A stretch of 64,000 nucleotides of DNA. It comes from Xenophilus aerolatus. Its GTDB lineage: Bacteria; Pseudomonadota; Gammaproteobacteria; Burkholderiales; Burkholderiaceae_C. The notes beneath the pieces are model-generated. The model had not been told where the DNA came from and did not search any database. It saw only the letters and a list, made by a program, of their open reading frames with translations. The stretch covers positions 1 through 64,000 of the forward strand of contig QAIB01000007.1 in assembly GCA_030418545.1 (NCBI GenBank), in the 5' to 3' direction. Positions 47,878-57,074 of this stretch are shown here, piece after piece (positions within the stretch are counted from its first letter, which is position 1; each line of letters opens with the position of its first letter). A program made the position numbers and the translations under genes.

Positions 47878-48078
47878 ATGAGCACTCTCACCAGCCCCTC
47901 TTTCGCACTGCGTCCGCAGCGCGATGGCGCGCGTCAGAAACACATTCACGCCGCGCGGCCCCGCGCCGCCGGCCAGGCCCTCGGCGCGCTGAACGCGGCC
48001 GGCGCCACCGCCACGGACAGCGTGTTCAAGCGCTTCCCGTCCATCGGCGACACCCCCTCGTCCAAGCAACGTTGGTAA
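47878..48078 (+). CDS. Putative 66-residue protein upstream of opgH
   Basis: ATG 47878 falls about one base after the predicted sigma-54 transcription start, so the message would be leaderless. The frame (FALRPQRDGARQKHIHAARP, ending TPSSKQRW) uses G/C-rich third positions like real genes here and stops 14 bp before opgH. It is basic with no membrane segment or known domain. It could be a leader peptide coupling translation to opgH, or the region could be an untranslated leader or small RNA. Confidence 0.45.
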   Translation: MSTLTSPSFALRPQRDGARQKHIHAARPRAAGQALGALNAAGATATDSVFKRFPSIGDTPSSKQRW

Positions 48079-48092
48079 GAAGGACTGCGTCC

Positions 48093-50102
48093 ATGAAGCC
48101 GAACGAATTCTCTCAACTGAAGGTCCTGACCCCGGCCGACTTCTCGCACCGCAGCCCGGTGCGCGAGGAGCGTCACCCGAACTCGGTCACGGCCCCGCCC
48201 GTCAACCGCGGCTCGATGACGCCGCGCCCGTGGCGCGGCTTCTGGAACAGCATCGGCACCGCCCTGCTGCTCAAGCTCGGCGCAGGCGGCCGCCAGGCGG
48301 CGCCCGAAGTCGCCCAGTTTCCGAAGCAGCCCTGGGAGCGCGCCGCCAGGCAGCGTCGTGCGGTCTTCATGCTGCTGGCCGTGCTCAGCACGGTGATGGC
48401 CTCGACGCTCTTCGCGCAGGTGCAGCCCGACTACGACAACCTGTGGCTCGAGTACGGCCAGATCGGCCTGTACGGCCTGCTGTCGGGCTGGGTCGTGACC
48501 GGCTTCGTCACGGCGCTGATGGGCTTCTACGTCTCCGTTCGCGGCGACAAGCATGCGCTCTCGGCCAAGCAGGTCGCGAACCACCCGATGAACCCCGAGG
48601 CACGCACGGCGATCATCATGCCGATCTGCAACGAGGACGTCGCCACGGTGTTCGCCGGCCTGCGCGCCACCTGCGAATCCGTCGCCAACACCGGCCACGC
48701 GCAGCAGTTCGACGTGTTCGTGCTGTCGGACAGCTACAACCCCGAGATCGCCAAGGCCGAACGTGCCGCGTGGGAAGAGCTGCGCGCCGCGCTGGCCGAG
48801 CATCCGAACCAGCCGCAGGTCGAGGTCTACTACCGCCTGCGCACCCGCCGCACGCACCGCAAGGCCGGCAACGTGGCCGACTTCTGCCGCCGCTGGGGCA
48901 AGGACTACCGCTACATGGTCGTGCTCGACGCCGACTCGGTCATGAGCGGCGACTGCCTGACGTCGATGGTCAAGCTGATGGAAGCCAACCCGAGCGCCGG
49001 CATCATCCAGACCGCCACGCAGGCCATCGGCCATGTGACGCTGCACGCCCGCGCCCAGCAGTTCGCCAGCCGCGTGACCGGCCGCCTGTTCACCCTGGGC
49101 ATGCAGTTCTGGCAGCTCGGCGAGTCGCACTACTGGGGCCACAACGCGATCATCCGCGTCGAGCCCTTCATGAAGCATTGCGCGCTGGCCCCGATCAAGG
49201 GCACCGGCGGCATGTCGGGCGGCATCATGTCGCACGACTTCGTCGAGGCCGCGCTGATGCGCCGTGCCGGCTATCACGTGTGGCTGGTGTCCGACCTGGT
49301 CGGCAGCTACGAGCAGCAACCGCCGGACCTGCTGGCCGAACTGCAGCGTGACCGCCGCTGGTGCCAGGGCAACCTGCAGAACGCCCGTCTGATGGCCGAA
49401 CCCGGCATTGCCCCGGTCCACCGCGCGATGTTCGTCACCGGCACCATGGCCTACGTGTCGGCGCCTCTGTGGCTGGCCTTCCTGACCCTGGGCACCGCCC
49501 TGTGGCTGACCGGCTCGAGCCTGGTCGAGCACTGGATGGTGATGCCGATGGAACTGGCCGGCCTGTGGCTGTGGACGCTGTGCCTGCTCTTCCTGCCCCG
49601 CATCCTGGGCATCACGGCCGTGCTGATGCGCGGCGAGCAGAAGCAGTACGGCGGCGTGGCCAGCCTGCTCAAGAGCGCCGTGCTCGAGAGCGCGATGGCG
49701 ATCGTCCAGGCCCCCGTGCGCATGCTGGCCCACTCGCTGTTCGTGGTCGTGGCTCTGACCGGCATCAAGCTGGACTGGAAGTCGCCCCCGCGGGAAGCCG
49801 CCGCCGTGCCGTGGCGCGAAGCCGCCGCCCGCCTGCTGCCGATGAGCGGCATCGTGGCGGCCCTGGGTGTGGCCGTGGCCCTCATCGACGCCAGCGCCCT
49901 GGTGTGGCTGATGCCCGTCGCCCTGCCGCTGCTGCTGGCCATCCCGATGGCCGTCGTGACCAGCCAGATCGCCCTCGGTACCAGCATGCGCGAAGCGAAC
50001 TTCCTGCTGATTCCGGAAGAGTCGCGTTCGCCGGCCGTGCTGCGCCGCGCCTGGATGCACGCCGATCGCCTGGCCCAGCCGAAGTCGCTGCTGGCCAGCT
50101 GA
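48093..50102 (+). CDS. opgH: Glucans biosynthesis glucosyltransferase H
   Basis: A 669-residue inner-membrane GT2 enzyme polymerising UDP-glucose into the backbone of osmoregulated periplasmic glucans. TM segments lie near residues 90-110, 125-145 and in a C-terminal cluster (450-640). The catalytic core has AIIMPICNEDV, VLDADSVMSGD (metal-binding DxD) and LQRDRRWCQGNLQN (Q/RxxRW-type acceptor motif). AGGACTGCGTCC provides the ribosome binding site. The usual partner opgG is not adjacent. The upstream sigma-54 promoter and GlrR-type boxes suggest envelope-stress control. Confidence 0.95.
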   Translation: MKPNEFSQLKVLTPADFSHRSPVREERHPNSVTAPPVNRGSMTPRPWRGFWNSIGTALLLKLGAGGRQAAPEVAQFPKQPWERAARQRRAVFMLLAVLSTVMASTLFAQVQPDYDNLWLEYGQIGLYGLLSGWVVTGFVTALMGFYVSVRGDKHALSAKQVANHPMNPEARTAIIMPICNEDVATVFAGLRATCESVANTGHAQQFDVFVLSDSYNPEIAKAERAAWEELRAALAEHPNQPQVEVYYRLRTRRTHRKAGNVADFCRRWGKDYRYMVVLDADSVMSGDCLTSMVKLMEANPSAGIIQTATQAIGHVTLHARAQQFASRVTGRLFTLGMQFWQLGESHYWGHNAIIRVEPFMKHCALAPIKGTGGMSGGIMSHDFVEAALMRRAGYHVWLVSDLVGSYEQQPPDLLAELQRDRRWCQGNLQNARLMAEPGIAPVHRAMFVTGTMAYVSAPLWLAFLTLGTALWLTGSSLVEHWMVMPMELAGLWLWTLCLLFLPRILGITAVLMRGEQKQYGGVASLLKSAVLESAMAIVQAPVRMLAHSLFVVVALTGIKLDWKSPPREAAAVPWREAAARLLPMSGIVAALGVAVALIDASALVWLMPVALPLLLAIPMAVVTSQIALGTSMREANFLLIPEESRSPAVLRRAWMHADRLAQPKSLLAS

Positions 50103-50107
50103 TGCTG

Positions 50108-50160
50108 CGGAATCGATAGCTGCCGACGCCCGCGTGGCGGGCGTTCCAGCCCGATTCGAT
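50108..50160. repeat. 3'-end hairpin repeat after opgH
   Basis: In reverse orientation: GGAATCGATAGCTGCC (AT end, next to the opgH stop), GACGCCCGC..GCGGGCGTTCC hairpin, then AGCCCGATTCGAT. The AT end faces the plus-strand stop codon, mirroring the minus-strand cases. Confidence 0.75.
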
Positions 50161-50168
50161 ACCCCAAG

Positions 50169-50194
50169 AAAAAGCCCGCATGCGCGGGCTTTTT
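50169..50194. terminator. Bidirectional rho-independent terminator between opgH and ruvA
   Basis: AAAAAGCCCGC (50169-50179) and GCGGGCTTTTT (50184-50194) form a perfect 11-bp stem with loop ATGC. A T-rich tail exists on both strands, so it can stop opgH rightward and ruvA leftward transcripts. Confidence 0.9.
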
Positions 50195-50217
50195 CTTTGG
50201 TCGAGACGCCTGCTGCG

Positions 50218-50799
50218 CTATTTGGCCAAGGCCTTGAGCGCCAGCTTGATGCCCTCGCTCACGCCCACATCCTTGGGCAGGGTCTTGAGCGTGGCCGCGG
50301 CTTCCTTGTCGCTGTATCCGAGCGCCAGGAGCGCCTGCAGGATGTCGGCCTGCGCGTCGCTCGCCGGTTGTGCGGCGCCCGCGCCGGCACCCAGCGCGTC
50401 GCCCAGCTTCCCTTTGAGTTCGAGCAGCAGGCGCTCGGCCGTCTTCTTGCCGATGCCGGGGATCTTGACCAGGCGACCCGCCTCCTGCAGCGACACCGCC
50501 TGCGCCAGCTCGTTCACGCTCATGCCCGAGAGCACGCCCAACGCCGTGCGCGGGCCCACCCCGGCGATCTTGATGAGCTGGCGGAACGCCGCCCGCTCGT
50601 CGGCCGAGCCGAAGCCGTAGAGGATCTGCGCGTCCTCACGCACCACGAAATGCGTGAGCAGCGACACCTTCTCGCCCACCTGCGGCAGGTTGTAGAAGGT
50701 GCTCATCGGCACGTCGACCTCGTAGCCCACGCCATGGCAGTCGATCACCACCTGGGGCGGGGTGCGTTCGGAAAGGGTGCCGGTGAGTTTGCCGATCAT
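50218..50799 (-). CDS. ruvA: Holliday junction DNA helicase subunit RuvA
   Basis: 193 residues. The N-terminal OB-like domain begins [12 protein letters not shown]. Tandem helix-hairpin-helix motifs are [18 protein letters not shown] and [19 protein letters not shown], and the C-terminal three-helix domain for RuvB contact is [19 protein letters not shown]. ruvB and ruvC are not adjacent. It starts just past the end (50804) of the secreted peptidase gene, 4 bp apart, so the two may share a transcript. Confidence 0.96.
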
Positions 50800-50803
50800 G
50801 GAA

Positions 50804-52858
50804 TCAAGGGGAAGTCCAGGCGAAATAAGCGATGCCTTCGTCCTGGAACTGGGGGTACTTGGCGATCACGCTCGCCCGTTCGGTGCCGCTGATCGTATAG
50901 AAGTGCGTCTCGGTCTTCACGTTGTAGAAGCGGTACATGGGCGACGCCCCGCCGCCCGCGGCACCGTTGACGTACCACGCCACGCCCTCGTACGAGAACT
51001 GCGCGTACTTTGCGCGTACCTGATCGCGCTCCTGGGCACTCACGGTGAAGAAATGGGCACCGGTCTTGGTGTTGTAGAAGCGATAGACCGGCGTCGTGCC
51101 GTCGCTTTGAGACGCGTCGGCATAGAAACCGATGCCCTCGTAAGAGTACTGCGGATACTTGGCGCGCACGCTGTCGCGCTCGACCGCGCTCACCGTGTAG
51201 AAGTGGGTGCCGGTCTTCGTGTTGTAGAAGCGGTAGATCGGCACGTGCGAGCCGGGCGTCGCGGGCGTCGCCGGCACGGTGGTCGGCGTTCCGCCGAGCC
51301 ATTTGTACAGCGCGGCGTTGTACGCGACGTCAAAGCGGCCGAAGTATTCGTTGTCGTTTGGCGCGGTGCAGGACGAGTAGCCGCCGTAAAGCTGACCCAC
51401 GAGGTACGGGGCTCCATTCACCTTCATGAACAGCCCGCCGCCGCTGCTGCCGCTCAAGGTCGTCCCGACGCTCCAGTTCACCTTGAGGAAGTTGCTGGGC
51501 GTCACTAGAGCGCAGTTGCTCGGTCCCGAGGCCGAGCCACAGGTGGCGGCCGGCCCGGTGGAGACCCCCTCGCTGTACTTCTGGTAGTCGCCGCCCGGAT
51601 GATGGATGCTGAAGACGGATGTCGTGCCGGACAGCCCACCCGGTGCCGAAGCGGCATAGCGAACGCCAGCCGGCGGAATCCCATTGAGCCGCAGGAAGCT
51701 GGTGTCGGTCTGGCTGCTGTTGTACAGCAGTGTCGCCCCTGCTTTCGTCTGCGTCGCGGCTGCGGCAACCGTCGGGCTGTTGCAGCTCGCGGAGCGGTAG
51801 AACCAATACGTCGCCAAGCTGCTGGCCGAAGTCTGGGTGGAGATGCAGTGGTTGGCGGTCAGCAGGTAGGGTGTGCCGGACGACTTGTCGTCGTTGAGCA
51901 AGGTACCGGTGCACAGGTAGGTGGTGGAGCCCACGAGGAAGTTCAGCTGTGCCACCGACTGCGACGTGGCACCGCCCGCCTCGCCTGTGCAATTGACGTC
52001 CACCGAGCAGGAGCCATCCGCCTTCTGGATGCTGGCGACGTCCTTGGCGTCCAGGTAGATGTGCGACAACGCGGGAATCGCCACCTCGACCGTGTCCGTC
52101 GGGACGCCAGGCGGCACTTCGAACTCGATCGTGATCGCGTCGCCGCCCAGGTTGGGCGACCACCAGGTGTGCGCATCCTCGCCGGTGTCGCCGGCGTCGA
52201 GATTGCGCTGGATCGTGGACTGGATTTCCTGGGTGGCGACCTGGTAGGCCTCGCGGCTGCCATCCGAATGGAAACGGACCAGCCCGCCCAGCGGCAGGCT
52301 GTAGACCCGCAGACCCACGCGCACGCCGAAGGCGCCCTCGGACTGGAAGCGCAACGCCGCCACCTTGCCGCCGCGCCGCGACGGCTTCCAGTCGAGCAGG
52401 GCCGACACGCGCGCCTTGTCGGCAGTGTCGTTCAGGGCACGTCCTTGCCCGATGCGGACCGGAATCGGCGCGCTCGACGCCATCTTCTCGACCGACACCT
52501 CGCCAGCCGAAAGAACACCAAGCCGGATCTGGCGTGCCGCCGGTGCATCCTTGGGATCGCGACTCACGAACGGGCTGACATCCGCTTTCTCGGCGCCGTC
52601 GCTGATGCCGCCTTCGATGAACCGGGTCGGTTCGCTTCCTGCCCTCGGGACCGTCGCGGTGCCGCCTGACGCCGAGGCGGCCGAAGACCCCGGCTGCGTG
52701 GAGTCGACCGACGATGCGGTCGCCGCAGCTTCAGTCGAAGCCGACGACTGGGCCGCCACGGGCGCGGACACGCCGCCGCCACCCGATCCACCGCCGCAGC
52801 CCGTCAATACCAGCACGGCAGCCAGACCGACTGCCATCCACTCCCTGCTTGTTCGCAT
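50804..52858 (-). CDS. Trypsin-like serine endopeptidase lipoprotein with three C-terminal repeats
   Basis: 684 residues. The signal [15 protein letters not shown] has its lipobox Cys near residue 21, followed by a Ser/Ala linker. The protease domain (about 290-530) has the catalytic His in [10 protein letters not shown], Asp in QTDTSFLRL, and Ser in [10 protein letters not shown], with paired cysteines as in lysyl-endopeptidase-like enzymes. Residues 545-684 contain three copies of a 45-residue unit with core [16 protein letters not shown] and YEGIGFY, as in DUF5648-type repeats, which may bind cell-surface or matrix polymers. Predicted to be surface- or periplasm-anchored and to cleave extracellular protein. 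Confidence 0.82.
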   Translation of the reverse strand: MRTSREWMAVGLAAVLVLTGCGGGSGGGGVSAPVAAQSSASTEAAATASSVDSTQPGSSAASASGGTATVPRAGSEPTRFIEGGISDGAEKADVSPFVSRDPKDAPAARQIRLGVLSAGEVSVEKMASSAPIPVRIGQGRALNDTADKARVSALLDWKPSRRGGKVAALRFQSEGAFGVRVGLRVYSLPLGGLVRFHSDGSREAYQVATQEIQSTIQRNLDAGDTGEDAHTWWSPNLGGDAITIEFEVPPGVPTDTVEVAIPALSHIYLDAKDVASIQKADGSCSVDVNCTGEAGGATSQSVAQLNFLVGSTTYLCTGTLLNDDKSSGTPYLLTANHCISTQTSASSLATYWFYRSASCNSPTVAAAATQTKAGATLLYNSSQTDTSFLRLNGIPPAGVRYAASAPGGLSGTTSVFSIHHPGGDYQKYSEGVSTGPAATCGSASGPSNCALVTPSNFLKVNWSVGTTLSGSSGGGLFMKVNGAPYLVGQLYGGYSSCTAPNDNEYFGRFDVAYNAALYKWLGGTPTTVPATPATPGSHVPIYRFYNTKTGTHFYTVSAVERDSVRAKYPQYSYEGIGFYADASQSDGTTPVYRFYNTKTGAHFFTVSAQERDQVRAKYAQFSYEGVAWYVNGAAGGGASPMYRFYNVKTETHFYTISGTERASVIAKYPQFQDEGIAYFAWTSP

Positions 52859-53020
52859 GCTTCACTCCCGGTAAGTCATCGGCTGGCGCCGATTGTGCTG
52901 CACGAAGCAACTTCTTACACCCTGTTCTCGAAGGGGTCGCGGCGTCGGCCGTGGCAGAGCACCGGTGCGCAAGGCCAGGGTTGCCTATCATGCGGATTCC
53001 AATCCTCGTCGTCCTGCCCC

Positions 53021-53959
53021 TTGCTCCTCCGCCACACCTTCACCCCCCCCAACAACACCCGCCTGTCCCACCTGTGCGGCCCGCTGGATGCCCACCTTCG
53101 TCAGATCGAGGACGCGCTGGGCGTGAAGATCGCCCACCGGCACGAGGCCTTCAAGGTCGACGGTCCCAAGGCCAAGGCCGAGCGGGCGATGGAGACACTG
53201 CAGGCGCTCTACGAGATCGCGCAGCGGCCCATCGACGCGGCCGTGGTCCAGCTCACGCTGGCGGGCGACAGCAGCATGGCCGAGGACGAGGACGGCGCGA
53301 TGACGCTGGCCACGCGGCGCGCCAACCTGCGCGCGCGCACGCCCAACCAGAGCGTCTACCTCGACAACATCGCGAACCACGACATCACCTTCGGGATCGG
53401 CCCCGCCGGCACCGGCAAGACCTACCTGGCCGTCGCCTGCGCAGTCGACGCGCTGGAGCGCTCGGCGGTGCAGCGCATCGTGCTCACCCGGCCGGCCGTC
53501 GAAGCGGGCGAGCGCCTGGGCTTCCTGCCGGGCGACCTGACGCAGAAGGTCGACCCCTACCTGCGGCCCCTGTACGACGCGCTCTACGACCTGATGGGCT
53601 TCGAGAAGGTGGCCAAAGCCTTCGAGCGCAACGCGCTGGAGATCGCGCCGCTGGCCTTCATGCGCGGGCGCACGCTGAACAATGCCTTCGTGATCCTCGA
53701 CGAGGCGCAGAACACCACGCCCGAGCAGATGAAGATGTTCTTGACGCGCATCGGCTTCGGCAGCAAATGCGTGGTGACGGGCGACGTGAGCCAGATCGAC
53801 CTGCCCAAGACGCAGACGAGCGGCCTGATCGACGCCGAGCGCGTGCTCAAGCGCGTGCAGGGCCTGGCGTTCACGCATTTCAACAGCGGCGACGTGGTGC
53901 GCCACCCGCTGGTGGCGCGGATCGTGGATGCCTACGACGCCACCCGCAAGCGCACCTGA
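53021..53959 (+). CDS. phoH: PhoH-family ATPase
   Basis: A 312-residue protein when started at TTG 53021, which yields [20 protein letters not shown], the normal family N-terminus; an upstream ATG at 52895 adds 42 residues without homology. The KH-like N-terminal part is followed by Walker [34 protein letters not shown], and Walker [18 protein letters not shown]. PhoH proteins are linked to RNA metabolism, consistent with ybeY 79 bp downstream. The start has no clear Shine-Dalgarno. Confidence 0.92.
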   Translation: MLLRHTFTPPNNTRLSHLCGPLDAHLRQIEDALGVKIAHRHEAFKVDGPKAKAERAMETLQALYEIAQRPIDAAVVQLTLAGDSSMAEDEDGAMTLATRRANLRARTPNQSVYLDNIANHDITFGIGPAGTGKTYLAVACAVDALERSAVQRIVLTRPAVEAGERLGFLPGDLTQKVDPYLRPLYDALYDLMGFEKVAKAFERNALEIAPLAFMRGRTLNNAFVILDEAQNTTPEQMKMFLTRIGFGSKCVVTGDVSQIDLPKTQTSGLIDAERVLKRVQGLAFTHFNSGDVVRHPLVARIVDAYDATRKRT

Positions 53960-53968
53960 GGCCGCGAC

Positions 53969-54028
53969 TGCTATGCAATTGATAGCTGGCCGCGCAGGCA
54001 GTGCGGCTGCTCCCGCTCTTTTTTCTTC
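53969..54028. repeat. 3'-end hairpin repeat between phoH and ybeY
   Basis: In reverse orientation with the AT end TGCTATGCAATTGATAGC right after the phoH stop, then GCCGCGCAGGCAGTGCGGC as the GC part and CTCTTTTTTCTTCG. The T-run after the hairpin on the plus strand resembles a weak terminator. Confidence 0.75.
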
Positions 54029-54037
54029 GAAGGCGCT

Positions 54038-54505
54038 GTGACCGTGGCCCTGCCCGACCTCTCCCTGTCGCTGCAGTTCGGTCGCTTCGACGGCGTCGCC
54101 CGGCACCGCGCCGCGCTGCCGCGCCACCGGGTGGCGCGCTGCATCCGCCATGCGCTGGCGCTGCCCGGCGAGCTGACCGTGCGCATCGTCGACGCCGACG
54201 AAGGCCAGCGCCTGAACCGCGAGTTCCGCGGCAAGGACTACGCCACCAACGTGCTGACCTTCGACTATTCGCAGTCACCGATGGTCATGGCCGACCTGGT
54301 GCTGTGCGCGCCCGTCGTCGCGCGCGAAGCCAGGGAACTGCGCGTCACGCTGACCGACCACTACGCCCACCTGCTGGTGCACGGCACGCTGCACGCGCAG
54401 GGCTGGGACCACGAGACCGGCGAAGCTGACGCCGAGGCCATGGAAGCGCGCGAAATCGAGATCCTCGCCGGCCTGGGCGTTCGCAACCCCTACCGCCAGC
54501 GCTGA
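54038..54505 (+). CDS. ybeY: Endoribonuclease YbeY (16S rRNA maturation)
   Basis: 155 residues starting at GTG 54038. The zinc motif is HLLVHGTLHAQGWDHE (HxxxHxxxxxH). RGKDYATNVLTFDY, also conserved in the family, precedes it. Functions in 16S rRNA 3' processing and ribosome quality control. The usual phoH-ybeY order is kept, but the corC and lnt genes often found downstream are missing, replaced by a methyltransferase remnant. Confidence 0.95.
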   Translation: MTVALPDLSLSLQFGRFDGVARHRAALPRHRVARCIRHALALPGELTVRIVDADEGQRLNREFRGKDYATNVLTFDYSQSPMVMADLVLCAPVVAREARELRVTLTDHYAHLLVHGTLHAQGWDHETGEADAEAMEAREIEILAGLGVRNPYRQR

Positions 54506-54511
54506 GACGCC

Positions 54512-54911
54512 ATGGCCAACGACCCGGGCGATCGCCCCGACGACTGGCTGTCGCGCTGGCTGCCGCTGCTCGAGGCCAGCGTCGCCATGCTGCCGGCGCC
54601 CCGGTGCTCGAACTGGGCTGCGGCTGGTGGCGCGCATCCGCCACGTCCTTGCGCCCGGCGGCCTGCTCGTGTGCCGTCTGAACTCGGTGCACGACCTGCA
54701 CCACGGCGCGCAGGCCGGCACGCCGATCGACGCGGCGGACCTGCACTTCGTGCGCGTCGACGGCTGGAACAAGCGCTTCTTCGACCGGGCGCAGGTCGAA
54801 GCGTTGTTCGCCCGCGGCTGGCGCTGGCATCACCTCGAGGAACGCACGGTGATGCGCTACCGCCTGCCCAAGGTGCTGTGGGAGGCGGTGCTCGCGCGTG
54901 ACGGCGATTGA
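54512..54911 (+). pseudogene. Class I SAM methyltransferase remnant with internal deletion
   Basis: Starts MANDPGDRPDDWLSRWLPLL in one frame. The next segment, VLELGCG, the first half of the SAM-binding motif I, is in another frame, and a third stretch (RIRHVLAPGGLLVCRLNSVHDLHH, then WNKRFFDRAQVEALFARGW) continues to 54911. A normal methyltransferase has roughly 60-80 residues between motif I and the LAPGG strand; here they are joined directly. At least one frameshift and one deletion make it inactive. It lies 6 bp after ybeY. Confidence 0.8.
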
Positions 54912-54969
54912 GCCGGAATCGGGCTGCAGTGCCCGGCGTGCCTGGGCAATCAGCTATGAAATCTGTAGC
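54911..54969. repeat. 3'-end hairpin repeat overlapping the end of dtd
   Basis: Reads AGCCGGAATCGGGCTGCAG, TGCCCGGCGTGCCTGGGCA, then TCAGCTATGAAATCTGTAGC. The AT end supplies the last codons (LQIS) and stop of the minus-strand dtd gene. Confidence 0.8.
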
Positions 54970-55484
54970 GGAATGGTGACCGGCCCGTCGTTCACCAGAT
55001 GCACTTTCATGTCGGCCGCGAAGATGCCCGTCGCCACTTCGTGATGCGCGGCGCGGGCCTTCGCCACGAACAGGTCGTAGAGCCGGCGACCCTCGTCGGG
55101 CGGTGCCGCGCCGGTGAAACTGGGCCGGTTGCCGCCGCTCACGTCGGCCGCCAGCGTGAACTGGCTCACCAGCAGCAGGCCGCCGCCGACATCCTGCACG
55201 CTGCGGTTCATCTTGCCCGAACTGACAGCCCCCCGGCTCGCCACTGCGTGTGCTTCGCCACCCCCCGAGCGGGAGGCGCTGCCGCCTGGGGGCGGCCCGG
55301 CGGCGACAGCATCATCCGAGAAGATCCGCAGCTTCAGGATCTTGGCCAGCAGGCGTTCGCCAGCGGCCTCGGTGTCGCCCCGCTCAGCGCACACCAGCAC
55401 CAGCAGGCCGTGGCCGATGCGGCCGACCACCTCGCCGCCGACCTCCACGCGCGCCTCGCTCACGCGCTGCAGCACCGCCTTCAT
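54954..55484 (-). CDS. dtd: D-aminoacyl-tRNA deacylase with a 30-residue insertion
   Basis: 176 residues against about 145-150 in the family. The family start [17 protein letters not shown], catalytic [12 protein letters not shown] and the Gly-cisPro-type substrate region [11 protein letters not shown] are intact. Between IFSDDA and [13 protein letters not shown], which are normally contiguous or nearly so, 30 extra Gly/Ser/Ala/Pro-rich residues are encoded by 55218-55307. The insert is in frame and lies in a surface loop, so activity may survive. It ends inside a hairpin repeat. It overlaps the upstream cation-efflux gene by four bases. Confidence 0.9.
   Translation of the reverse strand: MKAVLQRVSEARVEVGGEVVGRIGHGLLVLVCAERGDTEAAGERLLAKILKLRIFSDDAVAAGPPPGGSASRSGGGEAHAVASRGAVSSGKMNRSVQDVGGGLLLVSQFTLAADVSGGNRPSFTGAAPPDEGRRLYDLFVAKARAAHHEVATGIFAADMKVHLVNDGPVTIPLQIS
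55218..55307. repeat. 90-bp in-frame insertion in dtd (GC-rich, repeat-like)
   Basis: The inserted segment contains CCCCCCGAGCGGGAGGCGCT and GCCTGGGGGCGGCCCGGCGG. I recall similar sequence as a dispersed intergenic element in Variovorax and Acidovorax. It is exactly 30 codons without a stop in the dtd frame. No other full copy is seen in this window. Confidence 0.5.
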
Positions 55485-56416
55485 GCCGCACCTTTGCCAT
55501 CGGCCTCGGTGCGCGCATGGCCGTCGAGCTGCACCGCGCGCGCCTCCATGGTCAGCGGCAGCAGCTGCAGGGTGACGCGCAGGCCGGGCACGGCGTCCAT
55601 CAGCGCCTGCTCCACGCCGTCGCGCAGCGCGGCCGCGCGCTGCAGCGGCCAGTCGCCCGGAACGTGCATGTGCAGGTCGGCGAAGCGGCGCTGCCCGGCC
55701 CGGCGCGTGATGATGTCGTCGAAGCGCAGCTGCGGCCCTTCGGGCACACGGGCGACGAAGCGGTCCAGTGCGGCGTGCAGGGCCTCCTGCGCCTCGGGCT
55801 CCAGCGCCTGGTCCATCAGGCCCTGGCTCGAGCGCCACACCAGGTGCGCGCCCTCGCGCACGATGTTCAGCGCCACGCCCAGCGCCAGCACCGAGTCCAG
55901 CCACAGCCACCCCGTGGCCAGCACGGCCAGCAGACCGACGACCACGGCGGCCGAAGTCCACACGTCGGCCATCAGGTGACGGCCATCGGCCTCCAGCGCG
56001 ATCGAGCGATGCTCCTCCGCCGCGCGAAACAGCAGGAAGGCCAGGCCGGCATTGAAGGCCGAGCTCACGACCGACAGCGCCAGGCCCCAGCCCAGTTGCT
56101 CCAGCGGGTGCGGATGGATCAGGCGGTCGATGGCGGCCCAGCCGATCGCGACCGCGGCGCCGATGATCAGGATGCCCTCGAAGCCGGACGAGAAGTACTC
56201 GGCCTTGTGGTGGCCATACGGATGCTCGTCGTCGGCCGGCCGGGTGGCGATGGTCACCATGCCGAGCGCGAATACCGCGCTCGCCAGGTTGACGAAGGAC
56301 TCCATCGCGTCGGAGATCAGGCCCATCGAATGCGTGATGTAGCCGGCCCAGCCCTTGAGCACGATGGTGACGAGGGCCACGACCACCGACAGGCGCAGCA
56401 GCGCCTTCGGGCTCAT
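55481..56416 (-). CDS. Cation diffusion facilitator (FieF/CzcD-like)
   Basis: A 311-residue metal/proton antiporter with six TM segments. Metal-site residues are visible as [15 protein letters not shown] (TM2) and [14 protein letters not shown] (TM5, HxxxD). [16 protein letters not shown] is the typical loop. The cytoplasmic C-terminal domain ([12 protein letters not shown]) follows. The site pattern (D/S in TM2, HxxxD in TM5) fits zinc or iron/manganese efflux. ATG 56416 is the start of homology. It is translationally coupled to dtd. Confidence 0.9.
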   Translation of the reverse strand: MSPKALLRLSVVVALVTIVLKGWAGYITHSMGLISDAMESFVNLASAVFALGMVTIATRPADDEHPYGHHKAEYFSSGFEGILIIGAAVAIGWAAIDRLIHPHPLEQLGWGLALSVVSSAFNAGLAFLLFRAAEEHRSIALEADGRHLMADVWTSAAVVVGLLAVLATGWLWLDSVLALGVALNIVREGAHLVWRSSQGLMDQALEPEAQEALHAALDRFVARVPEGPQLRFDDIITRRAGQRRFADLHMHVPGDWPLQRAAALRDGVEQALMDAVPGLRVTLQLLPLTMEARAVQLDGHARTEADGKGAA

Positions 56417-56558
56417 GGAGGCGCGCGGGGCGGATGAAGGAACGGATGGCACGGCAGGCAGGGGGCGAGGGACGGGCGGCGGATTATCCGGCCCCGCCAC
56501 GCCTCCAGGAGCGCCTCGCGTACCATTGCGCCCCTCTCGGCTCCCCTGGAGACACCGC

Positions 56559-57074
56559 ATGCCTTTTCGACTGTTGCCCGGCTTCGCCGCCTGCGCGATG
56601 TTCCTGGCCAGCGCTGCGGCCGGGGCGCAGACAGCGCCCGCCGCGGCCACCGCACCCCGCGCGGTCGCCAGGCCTGCACCTGCCGCCGACGTGCACGCCG
56701 GCTTCATCAAGTCCGTGCAGGGCGACGTCCACCTGCTCAGTGCCGGCGGCGACGCCCGTCTGGCCAGGCCGGGCGACCGCGTCTCGCCCATCGATCGCAT
56801 CTCGACCGGCCCGGCCAGCGCCGCCAGCCTGGTGCTGCGCGACGGCACGGCACTCGTCCTGGGCCCCGATTCGCGGCTGGACCTCAAGCAGTTCCATTTC
56901 GACTCGACCACGCAGGACGGCGGGCTGCTCGTCTCGCTGCTGCGCGGATCGCTGCGCATGGTCAGCGGCCTGATCGGCAAAACCAACCCCGACGCGGTGC
57001 GCGTGGACACGCAGACCGCCACCATCGGCATCCGCGGCACGGACTTCATCGTCACGGCCGACGCCCAGCCGTGA
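56559..57074 (+). CDS. FecR-domain periplasmic protein
   Basis: 171 residues with a signal peptide (FAACAMFLASAAAGA). The FecR core has GFIKSVQGDVHLL, RPGDRVSPIDRISTG, ASLVLRDGTALVLGPDSRL and TATIGIRGTDFIV. In such stand-alone forms the domain is a periplasmic, possibly ligand-binding module rather than an anti-sigma factor. It is coupled (TGATG) to an OmpA-like lipoprotein gene. Elsewhere this pair often precedes a CHASE2 sensor/adenylate cyclase, which is absent here. Confidence 0.85.
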   Translation: MPFRLLPGFAACAMFLASAAAGAQTAPAAATAPRAVARPAPAADVHAGFIKSVQGDVHLLSAGGDARLARPGDRVSPIDRISTGPASAASLVLRDGTALVLGPDSRLDLKQFHFDSTTQDGGLLVSLLRGSLRMVSGLIGKTNPDAVRVDTQTATIGIRGTDFIVTADAQP

